Source: Helicobacter canis (GTDB lineage: Bacteria > Campylobacterota > Campylobacteria > Campylobacterales > Helicobacteraceae). Taken from it: a stretch of 64,000 bases of DNA. The notes beneath the pieces were generated by a model. The model did no database searches, was not told the DNA's origin, and was given only the letters and a program-made list of their open reading frames with translations. The position numbers and the translations under genes were made by a program. Shown in pieces: positions 43,001 through 51,165 of the stretch. The stretch lies in contig NZ_UGHV01000001.1 in the NCBI RefSeq assembly GCF_900451095.1, positions 1,922,001 through 1,986,000 on the forward strand, written 5' to 3'. Positions within the stretch are counted from its first letter, which is position 1. Every line of letters begins with the position of its first letter.

Positions 43001-46000
43001 TAGCTCACAAGCCCAAGATGATACGCTGATTGTCGTTAGTGGATTTAGAGAGACCACTGCCCAAGGCACACGCGATGTGGTGAAAGAGAGTGAGAGAGCT
43101 GAAGTGGTGCATTCCGCGACTTTAAAAACCACGGACGGCATAGAGCTACAAGGCACAATGCAGCGCGGACTAGAGACAAAATGCGATGGCGAGAAAGTCG
43201 GCACGGCGTGCTTTGCTGATAAAACTATGCAGGGCAAGATTAGCAATATCGTGCTAAGCACCGGAGGCAAGCTAGATTCTAGCCTTAAGGCGACAAATTT
43301 GCAGCTCAATGTCGATGTGGATAAGGACTCTAGCTTTTTGGGCAGTGGCAAAACTTTGGAATCTAATGCTTCAAGCGTGGCATTAAACTTCGAGCTAGGC
43401 GGAGCAAAGCAGCAGGAGTTTAATATTGACGCCAAGCAGAAAAGCCACATCACGCTAAGTGCTTATGCTAAAGAGTCTTTGGCAAAGGATTCTAAAGCCT
43501 TTGAGCAAGCCCTAGAAGCCTCGCAGTATCAGGGCACAATCACCGCAGATGACTCGCAAATAGATTCTACCCTAAGCAATATCACTGCAAGCGTGGATCT
43601 AAAAAACGGCGCGAAGCTCACAACCAGCGGAATCCTAACGCTCAAAGATAGTCTAAATAGCATTAAGCTAGATGGCAAAGATACTGCCCTTAATGTCGGC
43701 ACGATCATCGCGCAAGATTTGAAAAATCTCACGCTAAGCGTAGGGAGTGGATCAAAGTTTAATGTAGAAAACTTTGTGTTTAAAAAGGGAAATGTCAGCA
43801 ACAATCAATTCTATGGGCAAAATGTCTGGCTGCAAGAGGGAGCGCAAGTAACGCTAAGTGGCGGCGGCACGCTTAATCACAATCTCTACATCGATGGCAA
43901 ATCCACCTTTAGCACCACGCCAAATGAAGCGATACTAAGCGGGGGCAAAAAGCTCTCAATCGGCGGAGAATCCACCTTTAGCATAGCGAGCGGCAATGGG
44001 ACTTTGGGTGTGAATGAAAGCGGAGATACTATAATCCAAACAGAAATAGGCTCGAAGCTAGAGATTAAAAAGCTCCTAGCCCAAGGTGGAAGCAAGGTAA
44101 TCATCGCGCTAGATTTGGACAAAGTGGAAAAGGACTCTAGCACGACAGCTCCCACAAGCCAGCAGAAAAACTTCAGCATTGAAGCCCAAAATGGCAGCAG
44201 CGTCTATGTCAATAGCTGGGATATGAATAGAGAGGGCTTTGATTCTAAGAATAAAACCACAAGTCTCATCACTGACACAGATTCTAGAATCCACTTTGGG
44301 ATCTTAAAGCACGATATGGCAAAGACAAACTACATCACCCAGCCCATCAAAGCAAATCTCACTATCTCACAAAGCTTGACTTTAGAGAATGTGGGTAAGG
44401 CAACGGCGAGTAGTGGAAATAAAGTCGCTCAAAATGGCGCGCCTACACACACGATGACAAGGGATATTGCAAGTGAAATTGCCCCCACGCCCACCAATCA
44501 AGTAGAATCAAACTCCGATCCACTAAAGCTTGCCGCACAAGCTGGCACGAGTGATGATAGATTCCACGCGCTAAAGCTAGAGGGCAACACTATGCAGGGA
44601 GGCGTGGTGCAAAACACGGGTAAAAATCTCACCTTAGAGAATGGCACACGCATTGATGTCAAGCTTGATCAAAGTATCAAAGCAGAGTCTAGCGGCGGCA
44701 AGCCCGGCAACTTCCAGCTCAATAAATACTACACGCTTATTTCAGCCGGAAGCATTACGGATAATCGCACGGATAAGCGGATCTACTTTAGCTTTGCCGA
44801 GGGTAGCGCGCCACTTTACTGGGTAACGCTTGTAGAAAATGGCGAAGTCAAAGTCAAATTTACCAAAGAAGATCCTAGTAGCTACAATGAGCTAAAGGGC
44901 TATATTGCAGATGATAAATTGCTAGAGATCCTAATCCAGCACAACCCCAAAGATGATTTCGTCCAAATGGCAGGCACGGCAAATCAGCATAAAGAGCTAA
45001 ATGGGTATTTAGCGCGTATCGATAATGACTTAGGCGAGATAGCACGCCACAGCGAGCTAGGCTTAAGCGATCAAATCCTGCTTGCCAATGACCAGAGCAT
45101 AAATGCCAGAATCGCCCAAGTGCAATACGCCCAAAGCCGCTTCAATGCTACGCCTCTAGCTGGGCTTGCGCGCCTTGCTAGCAATGATAGCAAAGACATC
45201 GCCCTAGCTCTAAAATCCGCCCAAGAATCCGCCAAAGCCGCCCAAGAAGCGAGAAAGAAAAATGGCGCGTGGCTAAGCGTGGCTGGAGGTGGCTTTGCCA
45301 AGGGTGGGGAGAGCAAGGCGGCTATGGGATTTTATGGCACAAATGTGGGCTATGATAGGACATTTAGCTTTGGTGATGATAGCCTTATCATCGGGGCTAT
45401 GGCTGGGTTTGGCGGGTCAAACTACTATGCCAAATCCCTAAATGACATCGCAAAAGTGGTAAATCTAGGACTCTATGGGCTCTACCAAAAAGGCGGCAAT
45501 GAAATCCAAAGCAACTTGTCTTTTAGTATGATTATGGGCGAGCGCAGTCTAAGCGGCGTGCTAGGGAATGAGAATCTAAAAGCCAACTCCCTAGGAGTGC
45601 TCTCACACACCTACTACAAATACCGCTTCGTGCTCAAAAAGGGCGAGAGATTTGACTCTATACTAAAGCCTGTGGGGCTACTAAGCTTTGGGCATAATGG
45701 CATTGGCGCATACACAGGGACAAACTACAAGCAGCAAGCACTAAACGCCTTTAATCTAGGGTTAGGAGCTGGGGTAGAATACGCCCTACTTGGCAGGAAG
45801 CAGTCCTATACGCTCTCTTTCCTTGCTAGGCAGAATGTCTATAGCTCGGCAGATCAAATCTTTGTAAGCCTTAGCAATGCGCAAAACTCTATCGGCTATG
45901 AGCTAAATCCTATCAATCTCACTTTCCAGCTAGGCTTTATGGGCTCTGCACAGCTAGGCAGGGGATTTACCCTGCAATATGGGCTAGCTGGCGTAGCAGA

Positions 46001-46055
46001 CATCAAAGGCGGCTATGGCGGCAAGGCAGATGTGAAGCTAGAGTATAAATTCTAG
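40029..46055 (+). CDS. S6-family serine protease autotransporter (type V secretion)
   Basis: 2008 residues. Signal peptide about 1-20 (cut near QTQA/QN). The S6 (IgA-protease-like) peptidase domain has the catalytic triad His-93 (FVITATHVAG), Asp-135 (YGYDITFTR) and Ser-276 (SPGDSGSGF). A long beta-helix passenger of about 1300 residues follows, then a C-terminal beta-barrel of about 300 residues (from about GAWLSVAGGGFAKGG) ending in an aromatic residue (VKLEYKF). It should be exported, cross the outer membrane through its own barrel and cleave a host protein; the target is unknown. It resembles bacterial IgA1 proteases and SPATEs in layout. The ATG follows AAGGAGCTGTCG. Only tiny 15-mer fragments occur inside it. 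Confidence 0.92.
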   Translation: MKGLRISIALSALLLAQTQAQNIYIDNFFYRDFLDLGQNKGAFAAGAQGVVIESAKQPGVSMRFEAPIIDQSARSNNGNTTALGRNFVITATHVAGSSGSSNDSLVNSQTPEMRRWGQTTYDISEGSKSPNYGYDITFTRFNKYIVEGETEIFDAGLQSDANYTSGSIDSNKEQQNLQKLKKYLQDHATDSNGNLIVFQAGSGRLSLLNAPGAGFREAGIAQITGTRGGSFSRPVDISNGITYENSTANQNVNARGIQLIDYTDPTWVNGISPGDSGSGFYIYDKSKQKWLLLGVTSKADLVGQGSSGIAVATKADFEKFKQESEQNIDLRGLQNWTFDGNGFQNGNWIGKQQNKDIVFSNGGSIEVQKDIRLLDSSQVGGFVFKAGNGANASSPTTYKITSKNGQLYGFDGAGLDIEENVKVEWELGFIKGNGKGDKRGVNDALHKVGKGTLVIKTKYDTPPDDGKYGYLRVGDGKVVFDTDTQAFNGVYLTSGRGTLELVNGKAQAFGAVKDPSHLDSKLPNHFILKQEHRDKLGIYFGNGGGNLDLKGNSLTLNAISSNDARANIINTDEKHTSTMTIEGLGYDEEKNKTQEKADTIIHASFGQSTDSKNNNADKNNNINIVYKGDNKAATDENKAALIFDGNVNAKGLEATNGKVVLQGHPTTHAYIRNVNVTATQYGKPGSKNFLELVKGAEGSKLPEWMDLSRPSTLEQPDWDHRVFKIGNIDLQSSRLDVGREATLEGNIKADSSSAINFGGDIYHYIDKKDGENTTGNGFEYQQEAEKNKLKEATQKLANQTIHFKGSIDASGTTINSHIYDFNAKLDLKNSAKLNADFLTLDREAHASGAILKLDSKASANVKNLIFKGLQNSNHSDVIQGASNGANGKLSVTESLGFEKSSFDLKNLSSIGGSSFTKPTNYDIFVKDSSNITGASTDITGNVGVMNESSLTLQSITLKDTTTQGQGSKPENIKNSIMVDGKNSSLSVSGKISSQAQDDTLIVVSGFRETTAQGTRDVVKESERAEVVHSATLKTTDGIELQGTMQRGLETKCDGEKVGTACFADKTMQGKISNIVLSTGGKLDSSLKATNLQLNVDVDKDSSFLGSGKTLESNASSVALNFELGGAKQQEFNIDAKQKSHITLSAYAKESLAKDSKAFEQALEASQYQGTITADDSQIDSTLSNITASVDLKNGAKLTTSGILTLKDSLNSIKLDGKDTALNVGTIIAQDLKNLTLSVGSGSKFNVENFVFKKGNVSNNQFYGQNVWLQEGAQVTLSGGGTLNHNLYIDGKSTFSTTPNEAILSGGKKLSIGGESTFSIASGNGTLGVNESGDTIIQTEIGSKLEIKKLLAQGGSKVIIALDLDKVEKDSSTTAPTSQQKNFSIEAQNGSSVYVNSWDMNREGFDSKNKTTSLITDTDSRIHFGILKHDMAKTNYITQPIKANLTISQSLTLENVGKATASSGNKVAQNGAPTHTMTRDIASEIAPTPTNQVESNSDPLKLAAQAGTSDDRFHALKLEGNTMQGGVVQNTGKNLTLENGTRIDVKLDQSIKAESSGGKPGNFQLNKYYTLISAGSITDNRTDKRIYFSFAEGSAPLYWVTLVENGEVKVKFTKEDPSSYNELKGYIADDKLLEILIQHNPKDDFVQMAGTANQHKELNGYLARIDNDLGEIARHSELGLSDQILLANDQSINARIAQVQYAQSRFNATPLAGLARLASNDSKDIALALKSAQESAKAAQEARKKNGAWLSVAGGGFAKGGESKAAMGFYGTNVGYDRTFSFGDDSLIIGAMAGFGGSNYYAKSLNDIAKVVNLGLYGLYQKGGNEIQSNLSFSMIMGERSLSGVLGNENLKANSLGVLSHTYYKYRFVLKKGERFDSILKPVGLLSFGHNGIGAYTGTNYKQQALNAFNLGLGAGVEYALLGRKQSYTLSFLARQNVYSSADQIFVSLSNAQNSIGYELNPINLTFQLGFMGSAQLGRGFTLQYGLAGVADIKGGYGGKADVKLEYKF

Positions 46056-46603
46056 CTTGACTCTGTGCTTGCGTGGATTTTATAGGTGGATATGCGTGAA
46101 AAGTGGATTCTAGTAAGCTATGGATTGCCACGCCACTGCTTCGCAGCGGCTCGCAAGTGAGAGAAAAAGCTTGCGCACCTAGAATCCACTTTTTTGTGTT
46201 TTGCTTGTTAGGGGTATTGTCCAAAAGTGGATTCTAGGTGTTTTGTATGGATCGCCACGCTCGTTTCACTCGCTAGCAAATGACAGAAAATGGGCTTCAT
46301 CACTAGAATCCACTTTTTGCTAGCGGCGTTTTTCTCTCACTTGCGAGCCAAGACAGCGGCGCGGCAACCCACTCTCCCTACTCTCCCCATCTCGTCATCG
46401 CGAGACTTCCGCAAGGAAGTCGTGGCGATCCATAAAGGCGCGAAAGCGGATTCTAGGGCGTGTGGTAAAAAAGTGGATTCTAGTAAGCTATGGATCACCA
46501 CGCCGCTACTTCGCAGCGGCTCGCAAGTGAGAGAAAAAAGCTTGCGGACTAGAATCCACTTTTTTGTGTTTTGCTCGTTAGGGGTATTGTCCAAAAGTGG
46601 ATT
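46056..46603. repeat. 548-bp gene-free repeat region
   Basis: No gene seen. The region holds two copies of a 142-bp compound unit (46099-46240 and 46469-46610), family-B elements between them (46246-46275, 46328-46365, 46394-46432), and several 15-mer copies. The second copy runs into the end of the next minus-strand gene and supplies its stop codon. Confidence 0.85.
46099..46240. repeat. Compound repeat unit, copy 1 (142 bp)
   Basis: 15-mer, then a family-B element (core CACTGCTTCGCAGCGG), then AGCTTGCG, an inverted 15-mer, TGTTTTGCTTGTTAGGGGTA, and a final 15-mer. The copy at 46469-46610 has the same order and length with only scattered differences. Confidence 0.88.
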
Positions 46604-46610
46604 CTAGGTG
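46469..46610. repeat. Compound repeat unit, copy 2 (142 bp)
   Basis: Same architecture as 46099-46240. The core differs (CGCTACTTCGCAGCGG), with partly compensating changes. It extends seven bases into the convergent hypothetical gene. Confidence 0.88.
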
Positions 46611-47398
46611 CGCATATCCACAAGCGACAAAGAGAGGGGGAATAACTCCTTAGGCGACTTATCGCTAGCTACTTGCATACTATCAAGCCCAAGCTCATCG
46701 CTATGCTCTTCTAAAAGCTCTTTTACGCGCGTATTCATCACAGCAAAATACGCACAAACTCTCTGGCTCTTAGCAGTGCCTTGCTGGCTAGATTCTGCTG
46801 GGCTAGATTCTTGCCAGATATAGCCGCCAATTGGTCCTAAATGCGGGAAAATCGCATAAAATTCAAGGCGGTTGCGCTTGGGTCTTGGAGCAAGCTGGAC
46901 TAGATGATCTGCGCCATCTTCGCTAACAACAAGCGATATGACACCTTGCGTAAGAGACAGGGCTAGGGTGGCTAGCTCTTTGAAGTCATCTTTATGCGCA
47001 TTAGCAAGCTGGGTGAGTAGAAATTCTTTTAACTCCTGTGTGAATGCCTGTGGGTTGCTAGAGAGCAGGCGCAAATCATTTGCTTGGAGCTTTAGGGGGG
47101 CGTTTTTTAGCAGTGCGTCAATCTGGGGCTTTTGCACGAGATTGCTTATCACAATCTGCCCTGCGTGATTGCGCTGCATATTTGCATAGTAGCTTCTGCC
47201 TATTTCAAGCTTTGTGTGCGCAGTAGTCTGCAAGGTGGTATTGCCAAGCTTTAGGAGATAGGAGTTGCCTTGAGATTTGGCTAGGACTTTTAGCAGCACA
47301 GGGAGATTGGCATTAAAATGCTTAATACCTTTGGATTCTAGCTTAGAATCCACCTTGCTGCCTGCTAGCTTATCGATTTGGCTAAGTTTATGGAGCAT
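46604..47398 (-). CDS. Conserved unknown protein next to coaBC
   Basis: 264 residues with no signal peptide or membrane helix. Segments LPVLLKVLAKSQGNSYLLKL and AHTKLEIGRSYYANMQRN faintly recall the FliK C-terminal fold, which I would not assign. It follows coaBC by seven bases on the same strand, so it is probably co-transcribed; H. pylori has, I believe, an uncharacterised gene beside its coaBC (HP0841) too. A small repeat insertion (GSKVDSKLESKG, about 47337-47360) lies near the N terminus, and the last codons derive from repeat sequence. Confidence 0.72.
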   Translation of the reverse strand: MLHKLSQIDKLAGSKVDSKLESKGIKHFNANLPVLLKVLAKSQGNSYLLKLGNTTLQTTAHTKLEIGRSYYANMQRNHAGQIVISNLVQKPQIDALLKNAPLKLQANDLRLLSSNPQAFTQELKEFLLTQLANAHKDDFKELATLALSLTQGVISLVVSEDGADHLVQLAPRPKRNRLEFYAIFPHLGPIGGYIWQESSPAESSQQGTAKSQRVCAYFAVMNTRVKELLEEHSDELGLDSMQVASDKSPKELFPLSLSLVDMRT

Positions 47399-47405
47399 AG
47401 CACAC

Positions 47406-48752
47406 CTATTTGGCTACTAGGCTCTCTTGGACAAAGCGAGCGATCTCATAGCTTAAAGCAAGCTTGCTGCTATGGGGCAGATGTGTCATAGCACTAGAGT
47501 CTAGATTCTGGCGATTTAGCAAGATGAAGCGATTATGCGCTGCGCCAAAAGGGTTGGACTCTAGGGTGTTTAAGCACACTATCTCACAATCCTTGCCCCC
47601 ACGCGCAACGGGCAAAAGCATAGCCCTAGCATTAGCAAGCCCTGCTTCAAGCGAGTCTTCTGCCTTAAAGCCCACTTTGACAAAGTCGCTAGAATCTAAG
47701 CTTGCTAGTATGTCTTGGGTGGATTCTAGGGTGATGTGCAGCTGCGTGGTTTGGGACTTTTTGATCTTGCTTGTAGCACTCTGCTTAGGCGCGAAATCCG
47801 CCAAAGCCGCCGCCATAAAGAGTATCACACGAGAATCTGTGTCTTTATGCTTGTCTCTAGCTTGCTGTGCTATATCTAGGAGAGCAAGCTTGTAGTCGCT
47901 ATTTGTGCGCACCTCTAGCGTGCTAATCTCGCTAGGCAGCGGCGTGGGGAAATTAGAGCTAATGAGACTAACACGCGCCCCAAGACTATAAAGCGCGATA
48001 GCAAGCGCACTTGCTTGCAAGCCGCTAGAGTGGTTGGTGATCGCACGCACAGGATCAAGCATAGCACTTGAGCCTCCACCGGTGATACACACCTCCCTAT
48101 CCTGCCAGAATCCATCTTGCTTGCTTGCTTTAAGCATAGCAAAGATGATTTGACTCATATCCGCTAGCGCGCCATCTCCTGTTGTCCCGCACGCTAGCCG
48201 CGCACACTTTGGCGCAACGATCTGCACACCTTGTGCGGCTAGAGTGGTGAGATTAGCAGCAGTGGGCGTGGCGCGAAGCATTTGGGTATTCATAGCAGGG
48301 GCGCAGATGATTGGCGCATTTGTGGCAAGCAAGGTTTGGATAAGCAGTGTATCTGCTATGCCGTGTGCTAGCTTGGCTATGCTGCTAGCAGTAGCGGGGG
48401 CTAGGATACATAGCTCTGCCCACTGCGCATAGGCGATGTGATTGCAAGCTAGAGTAGGCTCATCGCTAGAATCCACCTTTTGCCTAGTCTCTGTGTGCAT
48501 ACTCCAATCCTCACTACCTTGGTGCAAGACCTTGGTATGTGTGATTGCCTCAAAGCTTAGAGGCGTGATAAATTTCAGCGCACTCTCGCTCATCACCACC
48601 GCCACTTTCACCCCAAGCTTAGTAAGCAAGCTCGCTAGATCTAGAGCCTTATAGGCTGCGATAGAGCCACTTACACAAAGCAAAATACGCCTTGGCATAG
48701 CAACTTGCTCTAGCAGTGAAATAAGCGCATTAGATTCTGTGCTATAAGCCAT
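47406..48752 (-). CDS. coaBC: Phosphopantothenoylcysteine synthetase/decarboxylase
   Basis: Bifunctional coenzyme A enzyme, 448 residues. The N-terminal FMN decarboxylase (CoaC): ILLCVSGSIAAYKALDLASL, ILAPATASSIAKLAHGIADT, APAMNTQML. The C-terminal synthetase (CoaB): VCITGGGSSAMLDPVRAITN, HSSGLQASALAIALYSLGA, VGFKAED. A short 15-mer insertion sits in the CoaC domain (TRQKVDSSDEPT, near 48460-48490). A GTG at 48758 is possible, but AAGGAT is nine bases from the ATG at 48752, which I prefer. Confidence 0.93.
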   Translation of the reverse strand: MAYSTESNALISLLEQVAMPRRILLCVSGSIAAYKALDLASLLTKLGVKVAVVMSESALKFITPLSFEAITHTKVLHQGSEDWSMHTETRQKVDSSDEPTLACNHIAYAQWAELCILAPATASSIAKLAHGIADTLLIQTLLATNAPIICAPAMNTQMLRATPTAANLTTLAAQGVQIVAPKCARLACGTTGDGALADMSQIIFAMLKASKQDGFWQDREVCITGGGSSAMLDPVRAITNHSSGLQASALAIALYSLGARVSLISSNFPTPLPSEISTLEVRTNSDYKLALLDIAQQARDKHKDTDSRVILFMAAALADFAPKQSATSKIKKSQTTQLHITLESTQDILASLDSSDFVKVGFKAEDSLEAGLANARAMLLPVARGGKDCEIVCLNTLESNPFGAAHNRFILLNRQNLDSSAMTHLPHSSKLALSYEIARFVQESLVAK

Positions 48753-48868
48753 ATCCACACGATCCTTATAAAGAGAAGTTATCCTGCGATTGTAGCCGAT
48801 TTGCGTGGGATTTGCTAGCAGATTGCTACACTAAGGCTAGGATCTAGTATGATGACTGAGATCTAGGG

Positions 48869-49744
48869 CTAGAAATACTCATTAAGAGTTTTCTTTGACG
48901 CACTCCAAGGCTGATAGATCATCTCTTGTGTCTTGCAATAGCGGCAAAATGGGATAGGACGGCTCAAAAACTCTAAAATCCCATCATAAGTAGTGCTGCT
49001 ATCATACAAATCAATAAAATCTCGCGGTGAGCTTTGCAAGTCTTGATTAAACGCGGCATTAAATGCCTTGATATTGCAAGCCACAGCGCAAGGGTAGATT
49101 CTGCCATTATGCAGCTGGGTGCAGGCATTTGCCCTATGGCAATGCACAAAGCTTAGAAACGGATCATTCTTGCCTGATTTATCTAGCTGGGTTTTAAAGC
49201 TTAGCTTCTCTACTTTTTCATCATTATAAAAGACAAATTGCACGCCCTCTTTGGCGCATTTGCTTTTGATCGCCTCCCAATCAAGCTTGATAGGATATTT
49301 TGTCGCTTGGATAATGACTTGCGCTTCTCTTGCGCTGGCAAAAAATCTATCTGGCTGCTTGAGCAAAAGCGTGGCATTGGTGATCATATAAATCTGTGAT
49401 GTAGGAAAAATGCTATGCAATATATCAAAATAGCTCGCGCATTGTTTATTGAGCAATGGCTCTCCGCCAAAGAGTGTGAAGCTCTTTACCAGCCCTTGTG
49501 AGATCGCATAAAGTCGCTTGCAATCTCTCTCAAACTGCCCTAGATCATAATACCCTGCCTTACTAAGCTGGGAGAAGTGATCACAGCTATAGCAGTGGAG
49601 ATTGCAGTGGCTAGCTAGCTCAAACCCTATGCTATCTAAGTAGGGCTTAGGCGTGATACGGCGGGCTTGCTCAAGACTTAGGAAAGACAAATAGCGAGCT
49701 TTAATGCGCTTTTTTACAGCTGCTATGGGCGATTGTATGGGCAT
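48869..49744 (-). CDS. Radical SAM protein of unknown function
   Basis: 291 residues. The cluster motif is CNLHCYSC in ELASHCNLHCYSCDHFSQL, followed by LFGGEPLLNKQ and MITNATLLLK. The C-terminal region has further cysteines (CHRANACTQLHNGRIYPCAV and FCRYCKT) that may bind an auxiliary Fe-S cluster. Similar proteins appear in Campylobacterota surface-polysaccharide regions, but the substrate is unknown. TAAGGAGTCATCA precedes the ATG. A T17 tract (minus strand) lies 33 bp upstream of the start and may make expression phase variable. Confidence 0.8.
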   Translation of the reverse strand: MPIQSPIAAVKKRIKARYLSFLSLEQARRITPKPYLDSIGFELASHCNLHCYSCDHFSQLSKAGYYDLGQFERDCKRLYAISQGLVKSFTLFGGEPLLNKQCASYFDILHSIFPTSQIYMITNATLLLKQPDRFFASAREAQVIIQATKYPIKLDWEAIKSKCAKEGVQFVFYNDEKVEKLSFKTQLDKSGKNDPFLSFVHCHRANACTQLHNGRIYPCAVACNIKAFNAAFNQDLQSSPRDFIDLYDSSTTYDGILEFLSRPIPFCRYCKTQEMIYQPWSASKKTLNEYF

Positions 49745-49777
49745 TGATGACTCCTTATAGAAAATACGAGAGCCTAC

Positions 49778-49794
49778 AAAAAAAAAAAAAAAAA
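49778..49794 (-). promoter_or_regulatory. T17 tract (minus strand) in a putative promoter
   Basis: Seventeen A on the + strand, so T17 in the direction of the radical SAM gene, followed by G and TAGGCT, a weak -10-like hexamer, 33 bp before the ATG. The layout matches those at 1546-1563 and 39957-39971. Confidence 0.55.
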
Positions 49795-49990
49795 CGAACT
49801 ATAAACAAATGGATTCTAGCCTACTATCTGCCTGCTAGCTTGCCTACTATCTAGCAATGACAGGCTACACTAGAATCCACAGCTAGAATCCAAACCCGCC
49901 CTAGAATCTCACATTGGCTTTATCTTTCTTGTCTATACTTGCAGCGTTTATGGATTTTTCTATAAACTACACCACTTTAAAGGATTAGAA

Positions 49991-50455
49991 ATGAACACAT
50001 TGCGATCAGTTATCATAGCGTCAAGTGTTGTGGCGTGTGGATTTAGCATAAGCTTTGGCGCGGATTTTAGCAAGCTTAGCGATGAAGCATTGGTGAAGAA
50101 AGTCGCAAGCCTAAGCGCGCAAGATGAGCCAGAGTTTGTAATGGAAGTGCATAAGCGACTAAAGGCAAAAGATGAGCCACAGGCAAAAGCCTTGCGAGAG
50201 TCTATCCACCAAGCACGCAAAGCCGCGCACGATAAGCTATCTAAAGAGCAGCGACAAAGCCGCGCAGTAGAAGTGTGCAAGGCTATGCAGAAAAAGACGG
50301 ATTCTATGAGTGGCAAGGAGATAAGAGAAGCAGGGCTGAAAATCCACGCCGACTGCGATAAGCTCAAAGAGCCTAAGCGCAAAAAGCCAAAATGCCACGA
50401 TCACAAAGACAAGCCTAGTGATAAGCCTAGCGATAAGCCCAAAAAGGACAAATAG
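49991..50455 (+). CDS. DUF1104-family periplasmic protein
   Basis: 154 residues. Signal peptide about 1-23 (VIIASSVVACGFSISFGA, cut before DFSKLSDE). The mature part is a charged helical domain (LSDEALVKKVASLSAQDEPE, VHKRLKAKDEPQAKALRE) that fits DUF1104, and a lysine/proline-rich tail repeats SDKP. Function unknown. It begins a run with a response regulator (four bases on) and a histidine kinase, so it may be a target or periplasmic accessory of that system, which is inferred. CTTTAAAGGATTAGAA precedes the ATG. Confidence 0.78.
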   Translation: MNTLRSVIIASSVVACGFSISFGADFSKLSDEALVKKVASLSAQDEPEFVMEVHKRLKAKDEPQAKALRESIHQARKAAHDKLSKEQRQSRAVEVCKAMQKKTDSMSGKEIREAGLKIHADCDKLKEPKRKKPKCHDHKDKPSDKPSDKPKKDK

Positions 50456-50459
50456 CACA

Positions 50460-51164
50460 ATGGCAGCAAAACTCCTGCTTGTAGAAGATGATGTGCTACT
50501 CTCTAGTATGCTTACCTCTATCTTGCAGGACAATGGCTTTAGCGTGTGCTTGTGCGAAGATGTGCAAAGTGCTATGGAGGTGGGGTATGAAGAGCATTTT
50601 GACCTCTATATCTTTGATGTGAAGCTTCCAAGTGGAGATAGGCAAAAAGTGGATTCTAATCTAGAGTCCAATGGCTTCACACTCCTGCGCTATTTGCGCG
50701 ACATTGGCAAAAGCACGCCGGCTATTATGCTTACCTCTCTCTCACAGGCTAATGATGTCAAAGAAGGCTTTAATGCCGGCTGTGATGATTATATCCGCAA
50801 GCCTTTTGATGTAGAGGAGCTGCTGCTGCGTATCCGCTCGCTGCTTAAACGCCCCTTTTATCATCATAGCTCCCCCACAATCACCCTGCATAATAATCTC
50901 CGCTTTGACTGCGTGCAAAAGACACTCTACTCTCCGCAAGGCGAGCTAATCGCGCTGACCAACAAAGAGCGCGAGCTACTAGCCCTACTTGTGCAAAAAC
51001 GAGGGTGCTTTGTCTCCCAAGAGGAGATATTTGAGCGCGTATGGAGCTATGATGAGAGTCCTACAAGTATGGCTCTGCGCGTGTATGTGAAAAATCTGCG
51101 CAAGATTTTGGGGAAAGAGAGCATTATCACGCAGCGATTTTGCGGCTACTGCTACAAGGCATAA
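50460..51164 (+). CDS. OmpR-family response regulator with an 11-residue repeat insertion in the receiver domain
   Basis: 234 residues. Receiver domain: acidic pair EDD (9-11), phospho-acceptor Asp-53 in LYIFDVKLPSGD, Thr/Ser in IMLTSLS, Lys in IRKPFDVEELLLRI. The C-terminal winged helix has LTNKERELLALLVQKRGCF and QRFCGYCYKA. Directly after LPSGD, residues 61-71 (RQKVDSNLESN; 50640-50672) are a translated inverted 15-mer pair; most regulators go straight on to the GFTLLRYLR helix. That loop is next to the phosphorylation site. An upstream in-frame start at 50418 overlaps the previous gene and is rejected. Kinase gene follows with a 1-bp gap. Confidence 0.88.
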   Translation: MAAKLLLVEDDVLLSSMLTSILQDNGFSVCLCEDVQSAMEVGYEEHFDLYIFDVKLPSGDRQKVDSNLESNGFTLLRYLRDIGKSTPAIMLTSLSQANDVKEGFNAGCDDYIRKPFDVEELLLRIRSLLKRPFYHHSSPTITLHNNLRFDCVQKTLYSPQGELIALTNKERELLALLVQKRGCFVSQEEIFERVWSYDESPTSMALRVYVKNLRKILGKESIITQRFCGYCYKA

Positions 51165-51165
51165 A

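Noticed and set aside
42788-43453. A 221-codon open frame antisense to the autotransporter passenger
   Set aside because: It is Ser/Leu/Pro-rich with no family features and opposes a well-supported gene; an ordinary shadow frame.
44281-44301. 15-mer copy in the autotransporter as an insertion
   Set aside because: It is a single partial match (read DSRIHF) within a beta-helix repeat region, so I cannot tell it from chance or ancestral sequence.
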